A stretch of 64,000 nt of DNA from JAFDZV01 sp964455525 (GTDB taxonomy: Bacteria; Bacteroidota; Ignavibacteria; OLB7), in assembly GCA_964455525.1 (NCBI GenBank), contig CAYVWR010000003.1, forward strand, positions 62,001 to 126,000, read 5' to 3'. The notes under the pieces are model-generated. The model was not told where the DNA came from and made no database searches. It saw only the letters and a list, made by a program, of their open reading frames with translations. The position numbers and the translations under genes are program-made. Positions within the stretch are counted from its first letter, which is position 1; the number at the start of each line of letters is the position of its first letter. Positions 25,681 to 34,295 of this stretch are shown here, in pieces.

Positions 25681-26066
25681 GTGAGTAGCATTGTGTTAGT
25701 AGTAGTCTAGATACGATCCTCGCGAGGAGATCCTGTCGGCTGCCATTCGATGCCCTCATCGCAATGTCCATCCTGCGAGTCGTTTCATCCTACATGCGTG
25801 AGCGTTGGGTTGACGAGGTGCGAAGCCGTTGTCCCTGGTCACAAGCGCTGTTTAATGCCGGCGCAATGCATTGGCTGCAACATTGAGGCTGCTGGACCTG
25901 TTAACACCTCAAGACGGTTTTTGTTAGCTATAGGATGGAGGATACATAATATTTTATCCGAAACGACGATCGATGCCGCTGTATGGTATGAATCGTGATA
26001 ATGAGCGCGGGGGCCTTTGCGGGGAAGTCACCTGGCGTGTTAGCGAACGGTCTACCAGGGATACCG
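25681..26066. other. 386-bp divergent intergenic region
   Basis: Between the divergent ECF sigma and rsmE genes. No gene is supported. A small hairpin, TTGAGG (25883-25888) with CCTCAA (25907-25912), is followed by a run of five T at about 25917-25921. The 3' half (25930-25970) is AT-rich and is the likely promoter zone for rsmE. Confidence 0.5.
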
Positions 26067-26861
26067 ATGCAAACATTTCATTCCGAACGTGCCGCGCTTT
26101 ATCTCCCGGAGGCCCCCGGCGAAGGGGCGATTGTGGAACTTTCCGAGGAGGAGGGGCGTCATCTCAAGGCGCTACGGCTGCATCAGGGCGATGCCGTGTT
26201 GCTGCTCGACGGGCAGGGGCGGCGCACCTATGCCACGGTGGAGCGGATCGACCGCCGAGGCGCGTTGCTGCGTGCCGGAATCACGGTATTGGACGGGGGA
26301 GAGGGGAGGCCGTATATTGTCCTTGCAATCGGCTTGCTTGCGGATAAAGCGCGTTTTGAGTGGTTGGTGGAGAAGGGGGTGGAACTGGGTGTGCGGGAGA
26401 TCGTCCCGATGGTAACCGCACGTTCCGAAGGGCGGCTTCATGCCGATCGGGTCGGCAGGGTGGCCGTTGCGGCGTTAAAACAATCGCAACGCTCGTTTCT
26501 GCCGACGATCGCCGACCCGGTTCCCATGGCGGCGATGCTCGGCAGGCTTTCCGGGTTCGATCGTTCCTTCATCTGTCATGAGAGCGCCCCGGTTAGTGAT
26601 GCTCTAGGGCGTTTTCTGCTATCTTTCCCGGATTCCGGCCGCATTGCCATTCTTGTAGGGCCGGAAGGAGGTTTTACTACCGAGGAGGTTGAGCTGGCGC
26701 AGGGGGCATCCGCCAGGGTGGTCTCGCTCGGCGAATCGCGGCTTCGCGCCGAAACGGCCGCGCTGACCGCGATAGTGCTCGCCGCAAGCCTTTCGCAGAA
26801 GCACTGCCGGCCGGAATCTTTCTACGATGGCACAACATCGGCATCCGCAGTTGGCGATTGA
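26067..26861 (+). CDS. rsmE: 16S rRNA (uracil-1498-N3)-methyltransferase
   Basis: 264 residues from MQTFHSERAALYL. The N-terminal PUA-like part includes LSEEEGRHLKALRLHQGDAV and LLDGQGRRTYATV. The SPOUT methylase part shows LAIGLLADKARFEWLVEKGV, LGVREIVPMVTARSEG, AALKQSQRSFLPTI, and near the end the SAM-binding knot ILVGPEGGFTTEEVELAQ and LGESRLRAETAALTAIV. All are conserved RsmE features. AGGG at 26057-26060 supports the ATG at 26067 over the open frame upstream (to 25995). Followed after 51 bp by the OppF-like gene. Confidence 0.94.
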   Translation: MQTFHSERAALYLPEAPGEGAIVELSEEEGRHLKALRLHQGDAVLLLDGQGRRTYATVERIDRRGALLRAGITVLDGGEGRPYIVLAIGLLADKARFEWLVEKGVELGVREIVPMVTARSEGRLHADRVGRVAVAALKQSQRSFLPTIADPVPMAAMLGRLSGFDRSFICHESAPVSDALGRFLLSFPDSGRIAILVGPEGGFTTEEVELAQGASARVVSLGESRLRAETAALTAIVLAASLSQKHCRPESFYDGTTSASAVGD

Positions 26862-26912
26862 CGCCCGTCCTCGTATCGAGGGCTATTCCGACATATCGAC
26901 GCATAGAACATA

Positions 26913-27947
26913 ATGAGCGAAGGTAATCTGATCGAGGTCACTGACCTGAAGAAATATTTCCCGATCAAGCGCGGGCTTCTCTCGAAGACGGTCGGGCACG
27001 TCAAGGCGGTTAACGGGGTCAGCTTTACCATCAGAAAGGGGGAAACCCTTGGGCTGGTGGGAGAATCCGGCTGTGGCAAGACCACCGTTGGACGCTCGCT
27101 CCTTCGGCTGATCGAGCCGACTGCCGGATCGGTGAAGTTCGAGGGCCGGGAGATAACCGGCCTAAGCTCGTCGGATATGCGTGGGCTGCGTCGGCAGATG
27201 CAGATCATCTTCCAGGACCCCTACTCCTCGCTTAACCCGCGTATCACCGTGGGGGGGATGTTAAGCGAGATCATAAAGTTTCATGGGCTTCGCAAAGGCG
27301 ATGAGGAGGTGCAGAAGCGTGTACGGGAGCTGCTGGATATCGTGGGGCTGCGCCCGGAGTATGCGCGCCGGTACCCGCACGAATTCTCCGGCGGCCAGCG
27401 CCAGCGCCTTGGCATAGCACGCGCCCTCTCGGTGGAACCGAAGTTCATCGTTTGCGATGAGCCGGTCTCCGCGCTCGATGTCTCGATCCAGTCGCAGGTG
27501 ATTAACCTTCTGGAAGATCTTCAGAAGGAGTTTGCCCTGACCTATCTCTTTATCGCGCACGATCTTTCGGTGGTGGAGCATATCTCCACCCGTGTTGCGG
27601 TGATGTATCTGGGCGAGATCGTGGAGATCGCCGAGGCAAGCGAGCTGTATCGGAACCCGAAGCACCCTTATACACAGGCGCTTCTTTCGGCTGTGCCGAT
27701 TCCTGATCCGCGCCGTCGCCGGGATCGCATTGTTCTCACCGGCGACGTTCCCAGCCCGGCGAATCTTCCGTCCGGCTGTTTCTTCCATCCGCGTTGCCCC
27801 AAGGTAATGCCCGAATGCAAAGTAGTCCATCCAATGCTCGGCAACGATGGCTCCGGCCATTTCACTCGCTGCCTGCTCTATCCGGAGAGCGTTCCCGCCG
27901 CCGTTGCAGGGGGAGTATCAACCGTACATTCTCAGGCCTCAGCATGA
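26913..27947 (+). CDS. OppF/DppF-like ABC transporter ATP-binding protein
   Basis: 344 residues. The Walker A motif is LVGESGCGKTTVGRSLLRL, the Q-loop is QIIFQDPYSSLNPR, the signature is EFSGGQRQRLGIARAL and Walker B is FIVCDEPVSALD, with H-switch LFIAHDLSVVEHIS. The C-terminal extension PKHPYTQALLSAVPIPDPR and the Cys cluster CFFHPRCPKVMPEC are typical of the oligopeptide/dipeptide OppD/F subfamily. It energises uptake of short peptides or related nutrients together with OppBCD, none of which is encoded nearby. The stop overlaps the next gene by 4 bp (ATGA), so both are likely co-translated. Confidence 0.93.
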   Translation: MSEGNLIEVTDLKKYFPIKRGLLSKTVGHVKAVNGVSFTIRKGETLGLVGESGCGKTTVGRSLLRLIEPTAGSVKFEGREITGLSSSDMRGLRRQMQIIFQDPYSSLNPRITVGGMLSEIIKFHGLRKGDEEVQKRVRELLDIVGLRPEYARRYPHEFSGGQRQRLGIARALSVEPKFIVCDEPVSALDVSIQSQVINLLEDLQKEFALTYLFIAHDLSVVEHISTRVAVMYLGEIVEIAEASELYRNPKHPYTQALLSAVPIPDPRRRRDRIVLTGDVPSPANLPSGCFFHPRCPKVMPECKVVHPMLGNDGSGHFTRCLLYPESVPAAVAGGVSTVHSQASA

Positions 27948-28441
27948 GCCAGAGGCTCCATTATCTCCTCCGATCATGCCTGATCCTGGTGCCGTTCCTG
28001 GCAGTAGCAGGAACGCCGCTTGTGAGCGCCCATACCGTTGCGCCAGATGCTGGCAAGGGCGGGATACGGTCGGCTGGGGAGAGCGCACTCTGGGGTGTGT
28101 CGGGAACTCTGATGGTGCCTGTCCGGTCCGCCGCCCAGATCGATACGACCCGAATCGTTCCTGGAACGCGCGATTTTCTTGAACCCAACGCACCAAATCC
28201 ATTTGGCATCGTCAACAAGACAACAAAGCTTGCCTTTACAATCGGCGAGATGTCACGGGTGCAGTTGCGGATCTACGATTTCTTCTACAACGAGATCGTC
28301 ACAATCTTCGATCAGGAGATGGCACCCGGACGGCATGAAGTACAGTTCACTCCTCCTCCAACGATGCCGAGCGGTATGTACTTCTATGAATTGAAGACCG
28401 ATCGCTTCCGTGATCTGCGCCGGATGATCTATATCAAATAG
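27944..28441 (+). CDS. short exported protein made mainly of a sorting-type beta domain
   Basis: 165 residues from MSQRLHYLLRSCLILVPFLA, a signal peptide. About 50 residues of unassigned sequence follow, and then a beta domain with the same layout as T9SS or FlgD-like C-terminal domains: EPNAPNPFGIVNKTTKLAF, then VQLRIYDFFYNEIVTIFDQ and PSGMYFYELKTDRFRDLRRM. Unlike usual substrates there is almost no passenger. It overlaps the OppF-like gene by 4 bp. It may be a small surface protein, or a T9SS-like domain with a separate role. The start is well placed; no ribosome site is needed if translation is coupled. Confidence 0.7.
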   Translation: MSQRLHYLLRSCLILVPFLAVAGTPLVSAHTVAPDAGKGGIRSAGESALWGVSGTLMVPVRSAAQIDTTRIVPGTRDFLEPNAPNPFGIVNKTTKLAFTIGEMSRVQLRIYDFFYNEIVTIFDQEMAPGRHEVQFTPPPTMPSGMYFYELKTDRFRDLRRMIYIK

Positions 28442-28544
28442 ATGTCCGGTGCGATTCCATACCCCATGATGGCTCCCGAAACCGGGCCATCCGGCAGGCA
28501 ACCGGTGCTCTCCTTTCAACCCAGAGCTGGATCGCTATATCGCT

Positions 28545-30956
28545 ATGAAGTCACGCCTGTATACCACGATACTTCTTTTTCTCCTTTGCGTTGCGGCCAG
28601 TGGCGATCTGATAGCACAGGATCTGCCGAGACCGTCCCCGGACTCCCGACGCAGTGAATTCACAACCGAGGGACGCGAGTTCTGGGTGGTCTTCCAGAAG
28701 AATTTCCGTGATTTCACAGTCGATGAGAAGACGCAGGCACAGAAGCCTGCCGATCCGTTGCAGCTTGAGCTTTTTATCACCTCGAGCGAGAATGCGCGTG
28801 GCACCATAGAGATCCGCGGCCTCGGGTTCCGAAGGGATTTCGAGGTACAGGCCGGTATGGTGATCTCGATCGCCATCGATACGGCGGCCCAGGTGCGGTC
28901 GAGCGAGAAGATCGAGGATCTTGCCGTGCATATCGTTGCCAACGAGCCTATCGCCGTCTATGGCCTGAATCGTCGGTTCCAGACAACCGACACCTATCTG
29001 GCCCACCCGGTGAACGTGCTTGGCACAAGCTATCGCGCCATGGGATATGCATGGTTGCAGAACGATCTTCTCTCGCAGGTGGCAGTGATCGCCACCGAGG
29101 ATGAGACGCGGGTGACGATCACGCCGACAGCACGCACGCAGCGGGGCAAACCCGCCGGCAAGCCCTTTGATATCAAGCTGAACAGGGGGGATGTCTATCA
29201 GATTATCCCCAAATACGATCCCAGTACCAAATCCGATCTTACCGGCACATTGCTCGAAGCCGATAAGCCGATCGCTGTCTTCAGCGGCCATAATTGTGCA
29301 TACGTTCCCGATCCCAGGGTGAAAGCCTGTAATCTCCTCGTCGAGCAGTTGCCAGCGCTTCGCTCCTGGGGACGCCAGTTTTTTGTGGGAACGCTTGCCG
29401 GGCGCTCAAGCTCGGTGATTCGTGTGCTTGCCTCGGAGGATAGTACCCTTGTTTTCGAGAATAATCGGCTGGTGGCCGCACTTCAGGCCGGTGAATTCTA
29501 CGAGAATAAAAACCAGACACAGCACACCATGGTCACCAGTTCCAAGCCGGTGCTTGTGGCACAGTTCTCCAAGGGATTTGACAATGGCGACGACGTTGGC
29601 GATCCGATGATGATTATCGTGGCGCCGACCGAGCAGTTCCTTGCAGGCTACCGCTTTGCCACGCCGGTGCGTGGCTCGTGGCATCACTACATCAACCTGA
29701 TAGTTCCTACCCACTCGCTCGATGCCATCCGCCTGGATGGCCTGCCGATCGACCGGCGGCTGTTCAAGCCGTTTGGACTGAGTCTCTACTCGATAGCGCA
29801 GGTTGAGGTAAGCTATGGCACGCATGTAATCACCGACTCCGAGCCGTTTGGGCTTTATAGCTACGGGTTTGGCTATGATGACGCTGCCTATGATGCCTAT
29901 GGCAACGGCGGCGGGCAGTCGATGGAACAGGTGATTCAATACCCCGATACGGTTGCCCCGTCGATCAGCGCCAACTATGCTCGCAGCGCTAGGTCGGAGG
30001 CGATAGCCGCAGTTGTGCGCGATGACCGTATCAACGATCGTGGTGTTGAAGCGATCAATGTGATCGATAACGATAATCTGCATGTGGATGTGGCACGGTT
30101 CGAGCCGGGGGCGCCGCAGGTGCCGATCACCCTTACCCAGGTTTCCGCACGCCAGAATGGCTATGCGCGGTTCCGCCTTCGCGATCAGGCAGGGAATTCA
30201 AGCAGTTATACCATCTGCGCGAAATACGACGAGCGCGGGGACTCCATGATCGTAACGGTGCTGAGCGGGGGGGCGACATGCGATTTCTCCACCGATATAC
30301 TCTTTGGTGGCATGCTGAAATATGGTGTGCTGGATAATCACGTGGATATCCCCGTCGGCTCGGAAGTGCTGGGAAATCCCGTGATCCTCAAGGGAAATCA
30401 TGGACAGCCGGTGTGGGGAATCAGCGCATTTGCCGAGCAGGTGTATAATGGCAATATCTATCTGACCGGTCGTGCCGGCTTCGATATCTGGGGCGCCCAG
30501 GCGTTCGGCTACTGGCCCGATTCCTCCGCTCGCCGTGCCGAGGATGGCACCTCGATCGCCGAGGAATTCCATCTGGAGCGCCTGAGCGTGTTGCTGACTC
30601 TTTCGCCGGGCATCCAGTATTATTTTGCCCAGCGGAAGGCCTATCTCTTCGGCCTGGTAAATGTATCGGTGCCGCTGTATACATCGGAACGGTTCACCCG
30701 TACCATACTCTCGCCGAGCAACTATATCTATGAGGGAGGCTCGGGAACGGAGGTGCTGTACGATGGAAGCGGGCCTTCAGGATTCCCGATCGTGCTTGTG
30801 CCGGAAATGGGAATCGGCGCATCGGTTGAGATCCAATCGGGCTGGCGTGCGTTTGCGGAGCTGGGGGCCGGATATTCGCTTACCTCGATCTCGCCCGATC
30901 GGAGCTGGACCGTAAGCTATATCTTCGCTCGAGGCGGCGCCAAGCTCCGGTTCTGA
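28545..30956 (+). CDS. IgGFc-binding-type domain protein with C-terminal outer-membrane barrel
   Basis: 803 residues. Signal peptide 1-24 (TTILLFLLCVAASGDLIAQ). The domain at about 40-440 has the IgGFc-binding pattern (GREFWVVFQKNFRDFTVDE, VANEPIAVYGLNRRFQTTD, VNVLGTSYRAMGYAW, DKPIAVFSGHNCAYVPDP). A middle beta region (about 460-575) is followed by strands that look like an outer-membrane barrel (TDILFGGMLKYGVLDNH, YLTGRAGFDIWGAQAFGYW, LSPGIQYYFAQRKAYLFGLV) and an aromatic C-terminus KLRF. The barrel may anchor the domain on the outer membrane. It has no sorting domain, unlike the related protein at 20192. Confidence 0.72.
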   Translation: MKSRLYTTILLFLLCVAASGDLIAQDLPRPSPDSRRSEFTTEGREFWVVFQKNFRDFTVDEKTQAQKPADPLQLELFITSSENARGTIEIRGLGFRRDFEVQAGMVISIAIDTAAQVRSSEKIEDLAVHIVANEPIAVYGLNRRFQTTDTYLAHPVNVLGTSYRAMGYAWLQNDLLSQVAVIATEDETRVTITPTARTQRGKPAGKPFDIKLNRGDVYQIIPKYDPSTKSDLTGTLLEADKPIAVFSGHNCAYVPDPRVKACNLLVEQLPALRSWGRQFFVGTLAGRSSSVIRVLASEDSTLVFENNRLVAALQAGEFYENKNQTQHTMVTSSKPVLVAQFSKGFDNGDDVGDPMMIIVAPTEQFLAGYRFATPVRGSWHHYINLIVPTHSLDAIRLDGLPIDRRLFKPFGLSLYSIAQVEVSYGTHVITDSEPFGLYSYGFGYDDAAYDAYGNGGGQSMEQVIQYPDTVAPSISANYARSARSEAIAAVVRDDRINDRGVEAINVIDNDNLHVDVARFEPGAPQVPITLTQVSARQNGYARFRLRDQAGNSSSYTICAKYDERGDSMIVTVLSGGATCDFSTDILFGGMLKYGVLDNHVDIPVGSEVLGNPVILKGNHGQPVWGISAFAEQVYNGNIYLTGRAGFDIWGAQAFGYWPDSSARRAEDGTSIAEEFHLERLSVLLTLSPGIQYYFAQRKAYLFGLVNVSVPLYTSERFTRTILSPSNYIYEGGSGTEVLYDGSGPSGFPIVLVPEMGIGASVEIQSGWRAFAELGAGYSLTSISPDRSWTVSYIFARGGAKLRF

Positions 30957-31352
30957 GCCAGGCCCGCTACTGAACCCAGCAGGGGGGGAAGGCCGCATCC
31001 TCCCAGCCTTCAGCACTGCCGTGCAATGAAGAATATGGAGTGGGCCGACGACGATCTCCGGCCCACTTCTCGGCGCTTATATGAAATCTCCCCCGCTATC
31101 GGCTGTCTCTCGTTCGGTGCCGTGATCCTCCAGGATTGCCCGCGTCGTGCCAAGTGATCCACCACCGTGTACTGCTGCTTCCCCGTCGGGCACATGACAC
31201 CATCGCCAACTCGTCTGCAACGAGTCCAGATGCTGGCCGCGACACACCGCTAGCCGCTGCTTGTTTCCCCCAAAAGGCCAAGCATGATCGTTGGCTTCTT
31301 TTTGTGCTGTTTCAAGGATAGGGGCGTACCAATGGTTGTTGACGGCACGAAC
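30957..31352. other. 396-bp gap with one hairpin
   Basis: Between the convergent barrel gene and acyltransferase gene. AGTGGGCCG (31039-31047) pairs with CGGCCCACT (31059-31067), loop 11, a probable terminator for the 28545 gene but without a T-run. I see no gene in the rest. Confidence 0.5.
31039..31067 (+). terminator. hairpin after the IgGFc-binding/barrel gene
   Basis: Nine-base perfect stem with an 11-base loop, 83 bp past the stop at 30956. No T-run follows. Confidence 0.5.
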
Positions 31353-32171
31353 TCACCCCGCCTGCTGTTCCGGCAGACCACTGGCCACGTGCTCCTGGAG
31401 CTTCTCGGCGAAACGCCGTATTGCTGTTCGTTCCGACGAGTGCGGCGGCTCCACCGGCTCGTGAAAGATGATGGTTGTCTGCACGTTCTTCAGCTTCAGC
31501 AGCCGCCAGCCGTGTATATCGAGGCTGGGGGCGGGATCGTACCAGTAGACCAGGTGTTTGTTCTCGGCTGTGATCGGGTTCTTGCCGATGGCTCTGTAGC
31601 GTATCGTGAACGGTTGCACCAGAAAGCTTTCCTGAGCTACGGCTCCGAACAGGAATGGCTTGAAACTTCCCACTCCATCGCCAGGCGTTGTGCCACCTTC
31701 CGGGAAGAGGACGATCCGTATCCCCTGCTGTGCCCGCTCCACCAACCCTGCCGATGACTCTATCGCCGAGCGGAGCGAGCTTCGGTCGAGAAAGACCGTT
31801 CCGGCAAGCCGCGCAAAGATTCCTATCACCGGCCAGCTTTTCACATCATGACGTGAGACGAACACCCCGCCAACCCCCATCCCTGCCACCAGGATATCGA
31901 GATAGCTGACATGGTTGCCAACGAAGATCAGTGCCTTGTGGCTCGGTTGTCCGATGATCTGTAGGCGTATGCCGATCAGCCATGCCATAGTGCCGCAGAC
32001 AACGGGTGTCAGCGCCATCACCGTTCGGTAGCGTGCACGTGCTCCGGCCAGCCCCGCAATGAAGAGTGCAAGGGTGCAGAACGGGATCAGCAGTAGCACG
32101 GCGGCAATAAGCAGCAGCAGCCGTAGTGTTCCCCTGATGGCACTTGTTGGAATGGACTCGGAGACGCTCAT
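31353..32171 (-). CDS. 1-acyl-sn-glycerol-3-phosphate acyltransferase-like (PlsC family)
   Basis: 272 residues from MSVSES. The N-terminus has two hydrophobic stretches (LLLLIAAVLLLIPFCTLALF). The acyltransferase motifs are visible: FVGNHVSYLDILVAG (NHxxxxD), GTVFLDRSSLRSAI, and IRIVLFPEGGTTPGDGVGSF (FPEGxxS/T). It transfers an acyl chain to a lysophospholipid at the inner membrane. The frame extends to a GTG at 32228, giving 19 extra residues, but the membrane helix starts cleanly after the chosen ATG. It lies head to head with the TrmH-like gene at 32242. Which lipid it uses (LPA or another lysolipid) cannot be told. Confidence 0.87.
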   Translation of the reverse strand: MSVSESIPTSAIRGTLRLLLLIAAVLLLIPFCTLALFIAGLAGARARYRTVMALTPVVCGTMAWLIGIRLQIIGQPSHKALIFVGNHVSYLDILVAGMGVGGVFVSRHDVKSWPVIGIFARLAGTVFLDRSSLRSAIESSAGLVERAQQGIRIVLFPEGGTTPGDGVGSFKPFLFGAVAQESFLVQPFTIRYRAIGKNPITAENKHLVYWYDPAPSLDIHGWRLLKLKNVQTTIIFHEPVEPPHSSERTAIRRFAEKLQEHVASGLPEQQAG

Positions 32172-32241
32172 TTCGTTAAGTTGAAGATTCTCTATCCGGT
32201 ACGGTCCAGTCTGTTTCAGCGGCGACACCCCGGCACCTTTT

Positions 32242-32799
32242 ATGACGATGGTTTCTGCGATGCGAAAATTGATTCATGAGGAGATCCTCGAACGCCGGAT
32301 GACGAACCAGGAGGCGCTTGCCGCCGAGAGACATCCTGTTGCCGGTGTCCTGGAAGATATCCGTTCTCTCTATAATGTCGGTTCCTGCTTTCGCACTGCC
32401 GATGCAATGCTTCTGCGGAAGCTTGTGCTCTGCGGGTATACGCCTGCGCCCCCACGTAAGGAGATCGCCAAGACCGCGCTTGGCGCTACCGAGTCGGTGC
32501 CGTGGCAGTATATCCGTGATCCCGTTGAAGCAGTGCTCGCTCTCAAGGGCGAGGGCTACAGGGTGTATGCGCTGGAGATCACCGATCGTAGCGTTTCGCT
32601 CGATGTCCTTGCCGGGATCGGCTATCCGGCTGCGCTTGTTGTCGGCAACGAGATAGCCGGGGTTGGGAGCGGCACGCTCGCTCATTGCGATGATGCCATC
32701 GAGATCCCGATGTATGGCGTAAAACACTCGCTCAACGTAGCGGTCGCCTTTGGAATCGGTGCGTGGGAATTGGTGAGACGGTCCTTGCCGGATCGTTGA
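32242..32799 (+). CDS. SpoU/TrmH-family RNA methyltransferase
   Basis: 185 residues. Motif 1 of the SPOUT family, EDIRSLYNVGSCFRTADAM, then LVLCGYTPAPPRKEIAKTAL, motif 2 AALVVGNEIAGVGSGTLAH and motif 3 IPMYGVKHSLNVAVAFGI. All three are near perfect, with the catalytic Arg in FRTAD and the knot Asn-Val. It methylates the 2'-O of a tRNA or rRNA ribose; the exact position cannot be told. A second in-frame ATG (32260) is equally possible. It stands alone between the divergent acyltransferase gene and the convergent EthD-like gene. Confidence 0.92.
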   Translation: MTMVSAMRKLIHEEILERRMTNQEALAAERHPVAGVLEDIRSLYNVGSCFRTADAMLLRKLVLCGYTPAPPRKEIAKTALGATESVPWQYIRDPVEAVLALKGEGYRVYALEITDRSVSLDVLAGIGYPAALVVGNEIAGVGSGTLAHCDDAIEIPMYGVKHSLNVAVAFGIGAWELVRRSLPDR

Positions 32800-32872
32800 A
32801 TGCCTGATGCGGCCGGGAGGTGCTCCGCCGTCGGCATGCCCCCCGGCCATCGTTCAGTTTCGCGAGCGGTTT

Positions 32873-33178
32873 TTATCCTTCGTTATACTCGCCGTGTACC
32901 ATTGTGACCAGATTGCCGGCGAAGCCCATCACATCCTTTCCAGCCGCCTTGTTCTCTTCGCTTGCCATTGCTGCCTTGAATGCATCCTTATCGGAAAAAT
33001 GCATCTCGGCGATAAGATAGTAGGGGGCCTCGCCGGCGAATGCGCGCAGGTTGCGGCTGACGAGCATTCGCTCCAGACCCGGCACCTTCCGCATCAGTGG
33101 GGCATGCACCTCGTTGTAATGCTTGTCGAACTCCTCGACGTTTTCCGGCTTCTTGAAAAAGGCGGTCAGTTTGTACAT
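32873..33178 (-). CDS. EthD family protein
   Basis: 101 residues, dimeric alpha-beta barrel (ferredoxin-like) fold. YKLTAFFKKPENVEEFDKHY and NEVHAPLMRKVPGLERM are the family N-terminal signatures, followed by APYYLIAEMHFSDKDAFKAA and GFAGNLVTMVHGEY at the end. EthD-like proteins are small partners or enzymes of unknown chemistry in several degradation operons. It is isolated here, with no obvious partner within 1 kb on the same strand. Confidence 0.88.
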   Translation of the reverse strand: MYKLTAFFKKPENVEEFDKHYNEVHAPLMRKVPGLERMLVSRNLRAFAGEAPYYLIAEMHFSDKDAFKAAMASEENKAAGKDVMGFAGNLVTMVHGEYNEG

Positions 33179-33341
33179 TGTCCGTTGCTCTTGTTTGCGT
33201 TGAGAGAAGAGTTGCGCTTCGGTCGGCTGCTATCGCCGACGAACGGGGGAATATAGCAGGTTCGGCGGTATTGGGGGGCTTTGCCATGGGCCTGGTAAAA
33301 GACGATAAGCGTCGAGAGCGGGAGGGGGCCGGTGATGGTGC

Positions 33342-34130
33342 TTACCGTTGTGCCTGATTCCGGTTTGCCTCGGCTGCGGCCTGCTGAAGAATGGCGGCGG
33401 TTGCCGGTGGAATATGGATTGTATCGGCCAATGGCGGCTGCATCGCAATGCTGGAAGGAAGCCCGATGGGGGAGCGGTTGTACAGTTGCTCGAACATCAC
33501 CAGAGCCGCAAGATAGGAACCCAGCAGTGTGGGATGGAGATTGTCAGGAGAATAAAGCTCGATGGTGGAATCCCGTCGTAATGCTTCTCGCCATGCCTCT
33601 CCTACCGGAAAGAGCATGCCGCCGGTTTCGGTTGCGGCATGTCTGTACGATTCGCTTATCGCATCGAAATAGGCGTTGTAATCCGGCGCATTCCTGGGCG
33701 GCCAGACCGCGTAAAGCGCAGGGACGGCTCCTGCACCATAAATCTCCTCGGCGTATCTGCGAGCATATTCCAGAAGCAAGGCGCGCCCCTCTGCCGAGCC
33801 GGACATTCCTTGTTGCAGGATAACGACATCCCATTGCTTCTCGGCGATCGCCTGATGCGATTGCTGCCGGACCCAGTGATCCTCCAGGCTGAAGCCACCA
33901 TAGGCCACCATGGTATAGGTGAAGGGCTTGGCCCCAACGGAGGCCGCCAGAGCCTGGATGATTGCCGGGAGATTGTTCGATAGGGTGAGGCTGTTGCCGA
34001 TAAACACGGCGCGTGACCTCACCTTGCCGGGCGTGGTGTCCGTCGGTTTCGAGGGGGAGCTGGTGCCACAGCCGAGCACAAGCAGTATAAGAATCAATGC
34101 CGCTCCAATTGCCTGCATCTGCGTTCCCAT
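33342..34130 (-). CDS. SGNH/GDSL-like lipoprotein
   Basis: 262 residues from MGTQMQAIGAALILILL. The signal peptide has a lipobox with Cys in LVLGCG. Block I, AVFIGNSLTLSNNLPAIIQA (GNSLT in place of GDSL), is followed by an oxyanion-type Gly in VAYGGFSLEDHWVRQ, an asparagine-free block III with WDVVILQQGMSGSAE, and a terminal SPDNLHPTLLGSYLAALV with the catalytic Asp-x-x-His. It is probably an esterase or lipase-like hydrolase on the outside of the cell. The start is set by AGGAAGG five bases before the ATG (34128-34130); longer frames give no signal peptide. Confidence 0.8.
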   Translation of the reverse strand: MGTQMQAIGAALILILLVLGCGTSSPSKPTDTTPGKVRSRAVFIGNSLTLSNNLPAIIQALAASVGAKPFTYTMVAYGGFSLEDHWVRQQSHQAIAEKQWDVVILQQGMSGSAEGRALLLEYARRYAEEIYGAGAVPALYAVWPPRNAPDYNAYFDAISESYRHAATETGGMLFPVGEAWREALRRDSTIELYSPDNLHPTLLGSYLAALVMFEQLYNRSPIGLPSSIAMQPPLADTIHIPPATAAILQQAAAEANRNQAQR

Positions 34131-34135
34131 GGATG

Positions 34136-34142
34136 CCTTCCT
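34136..34142 (-). promoter_or_regulatory. Shine-Dalgarno site selecting ATG 34130
   Basis: AGGAAGG on the minus strand, five bases upstream of the ATG at 34128-34130. It argues against the upstream ATGs at 34154 and 34247. Confidence 0.6.
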
Positions 34143-34295
34143 GTGCGTTTGCATGCTGGCTCTGCCTATGGGCAGATTCCGAAATCTGCTGACGATGGTT
34201 TTTTGGTGAGCCGCGCCGCTCGCCGCAATATGGCACGGTGATGCCATGTGTGTTGAGTGTATTCCGTGTGCGACGATGGGGAACAGCCCTACCGA

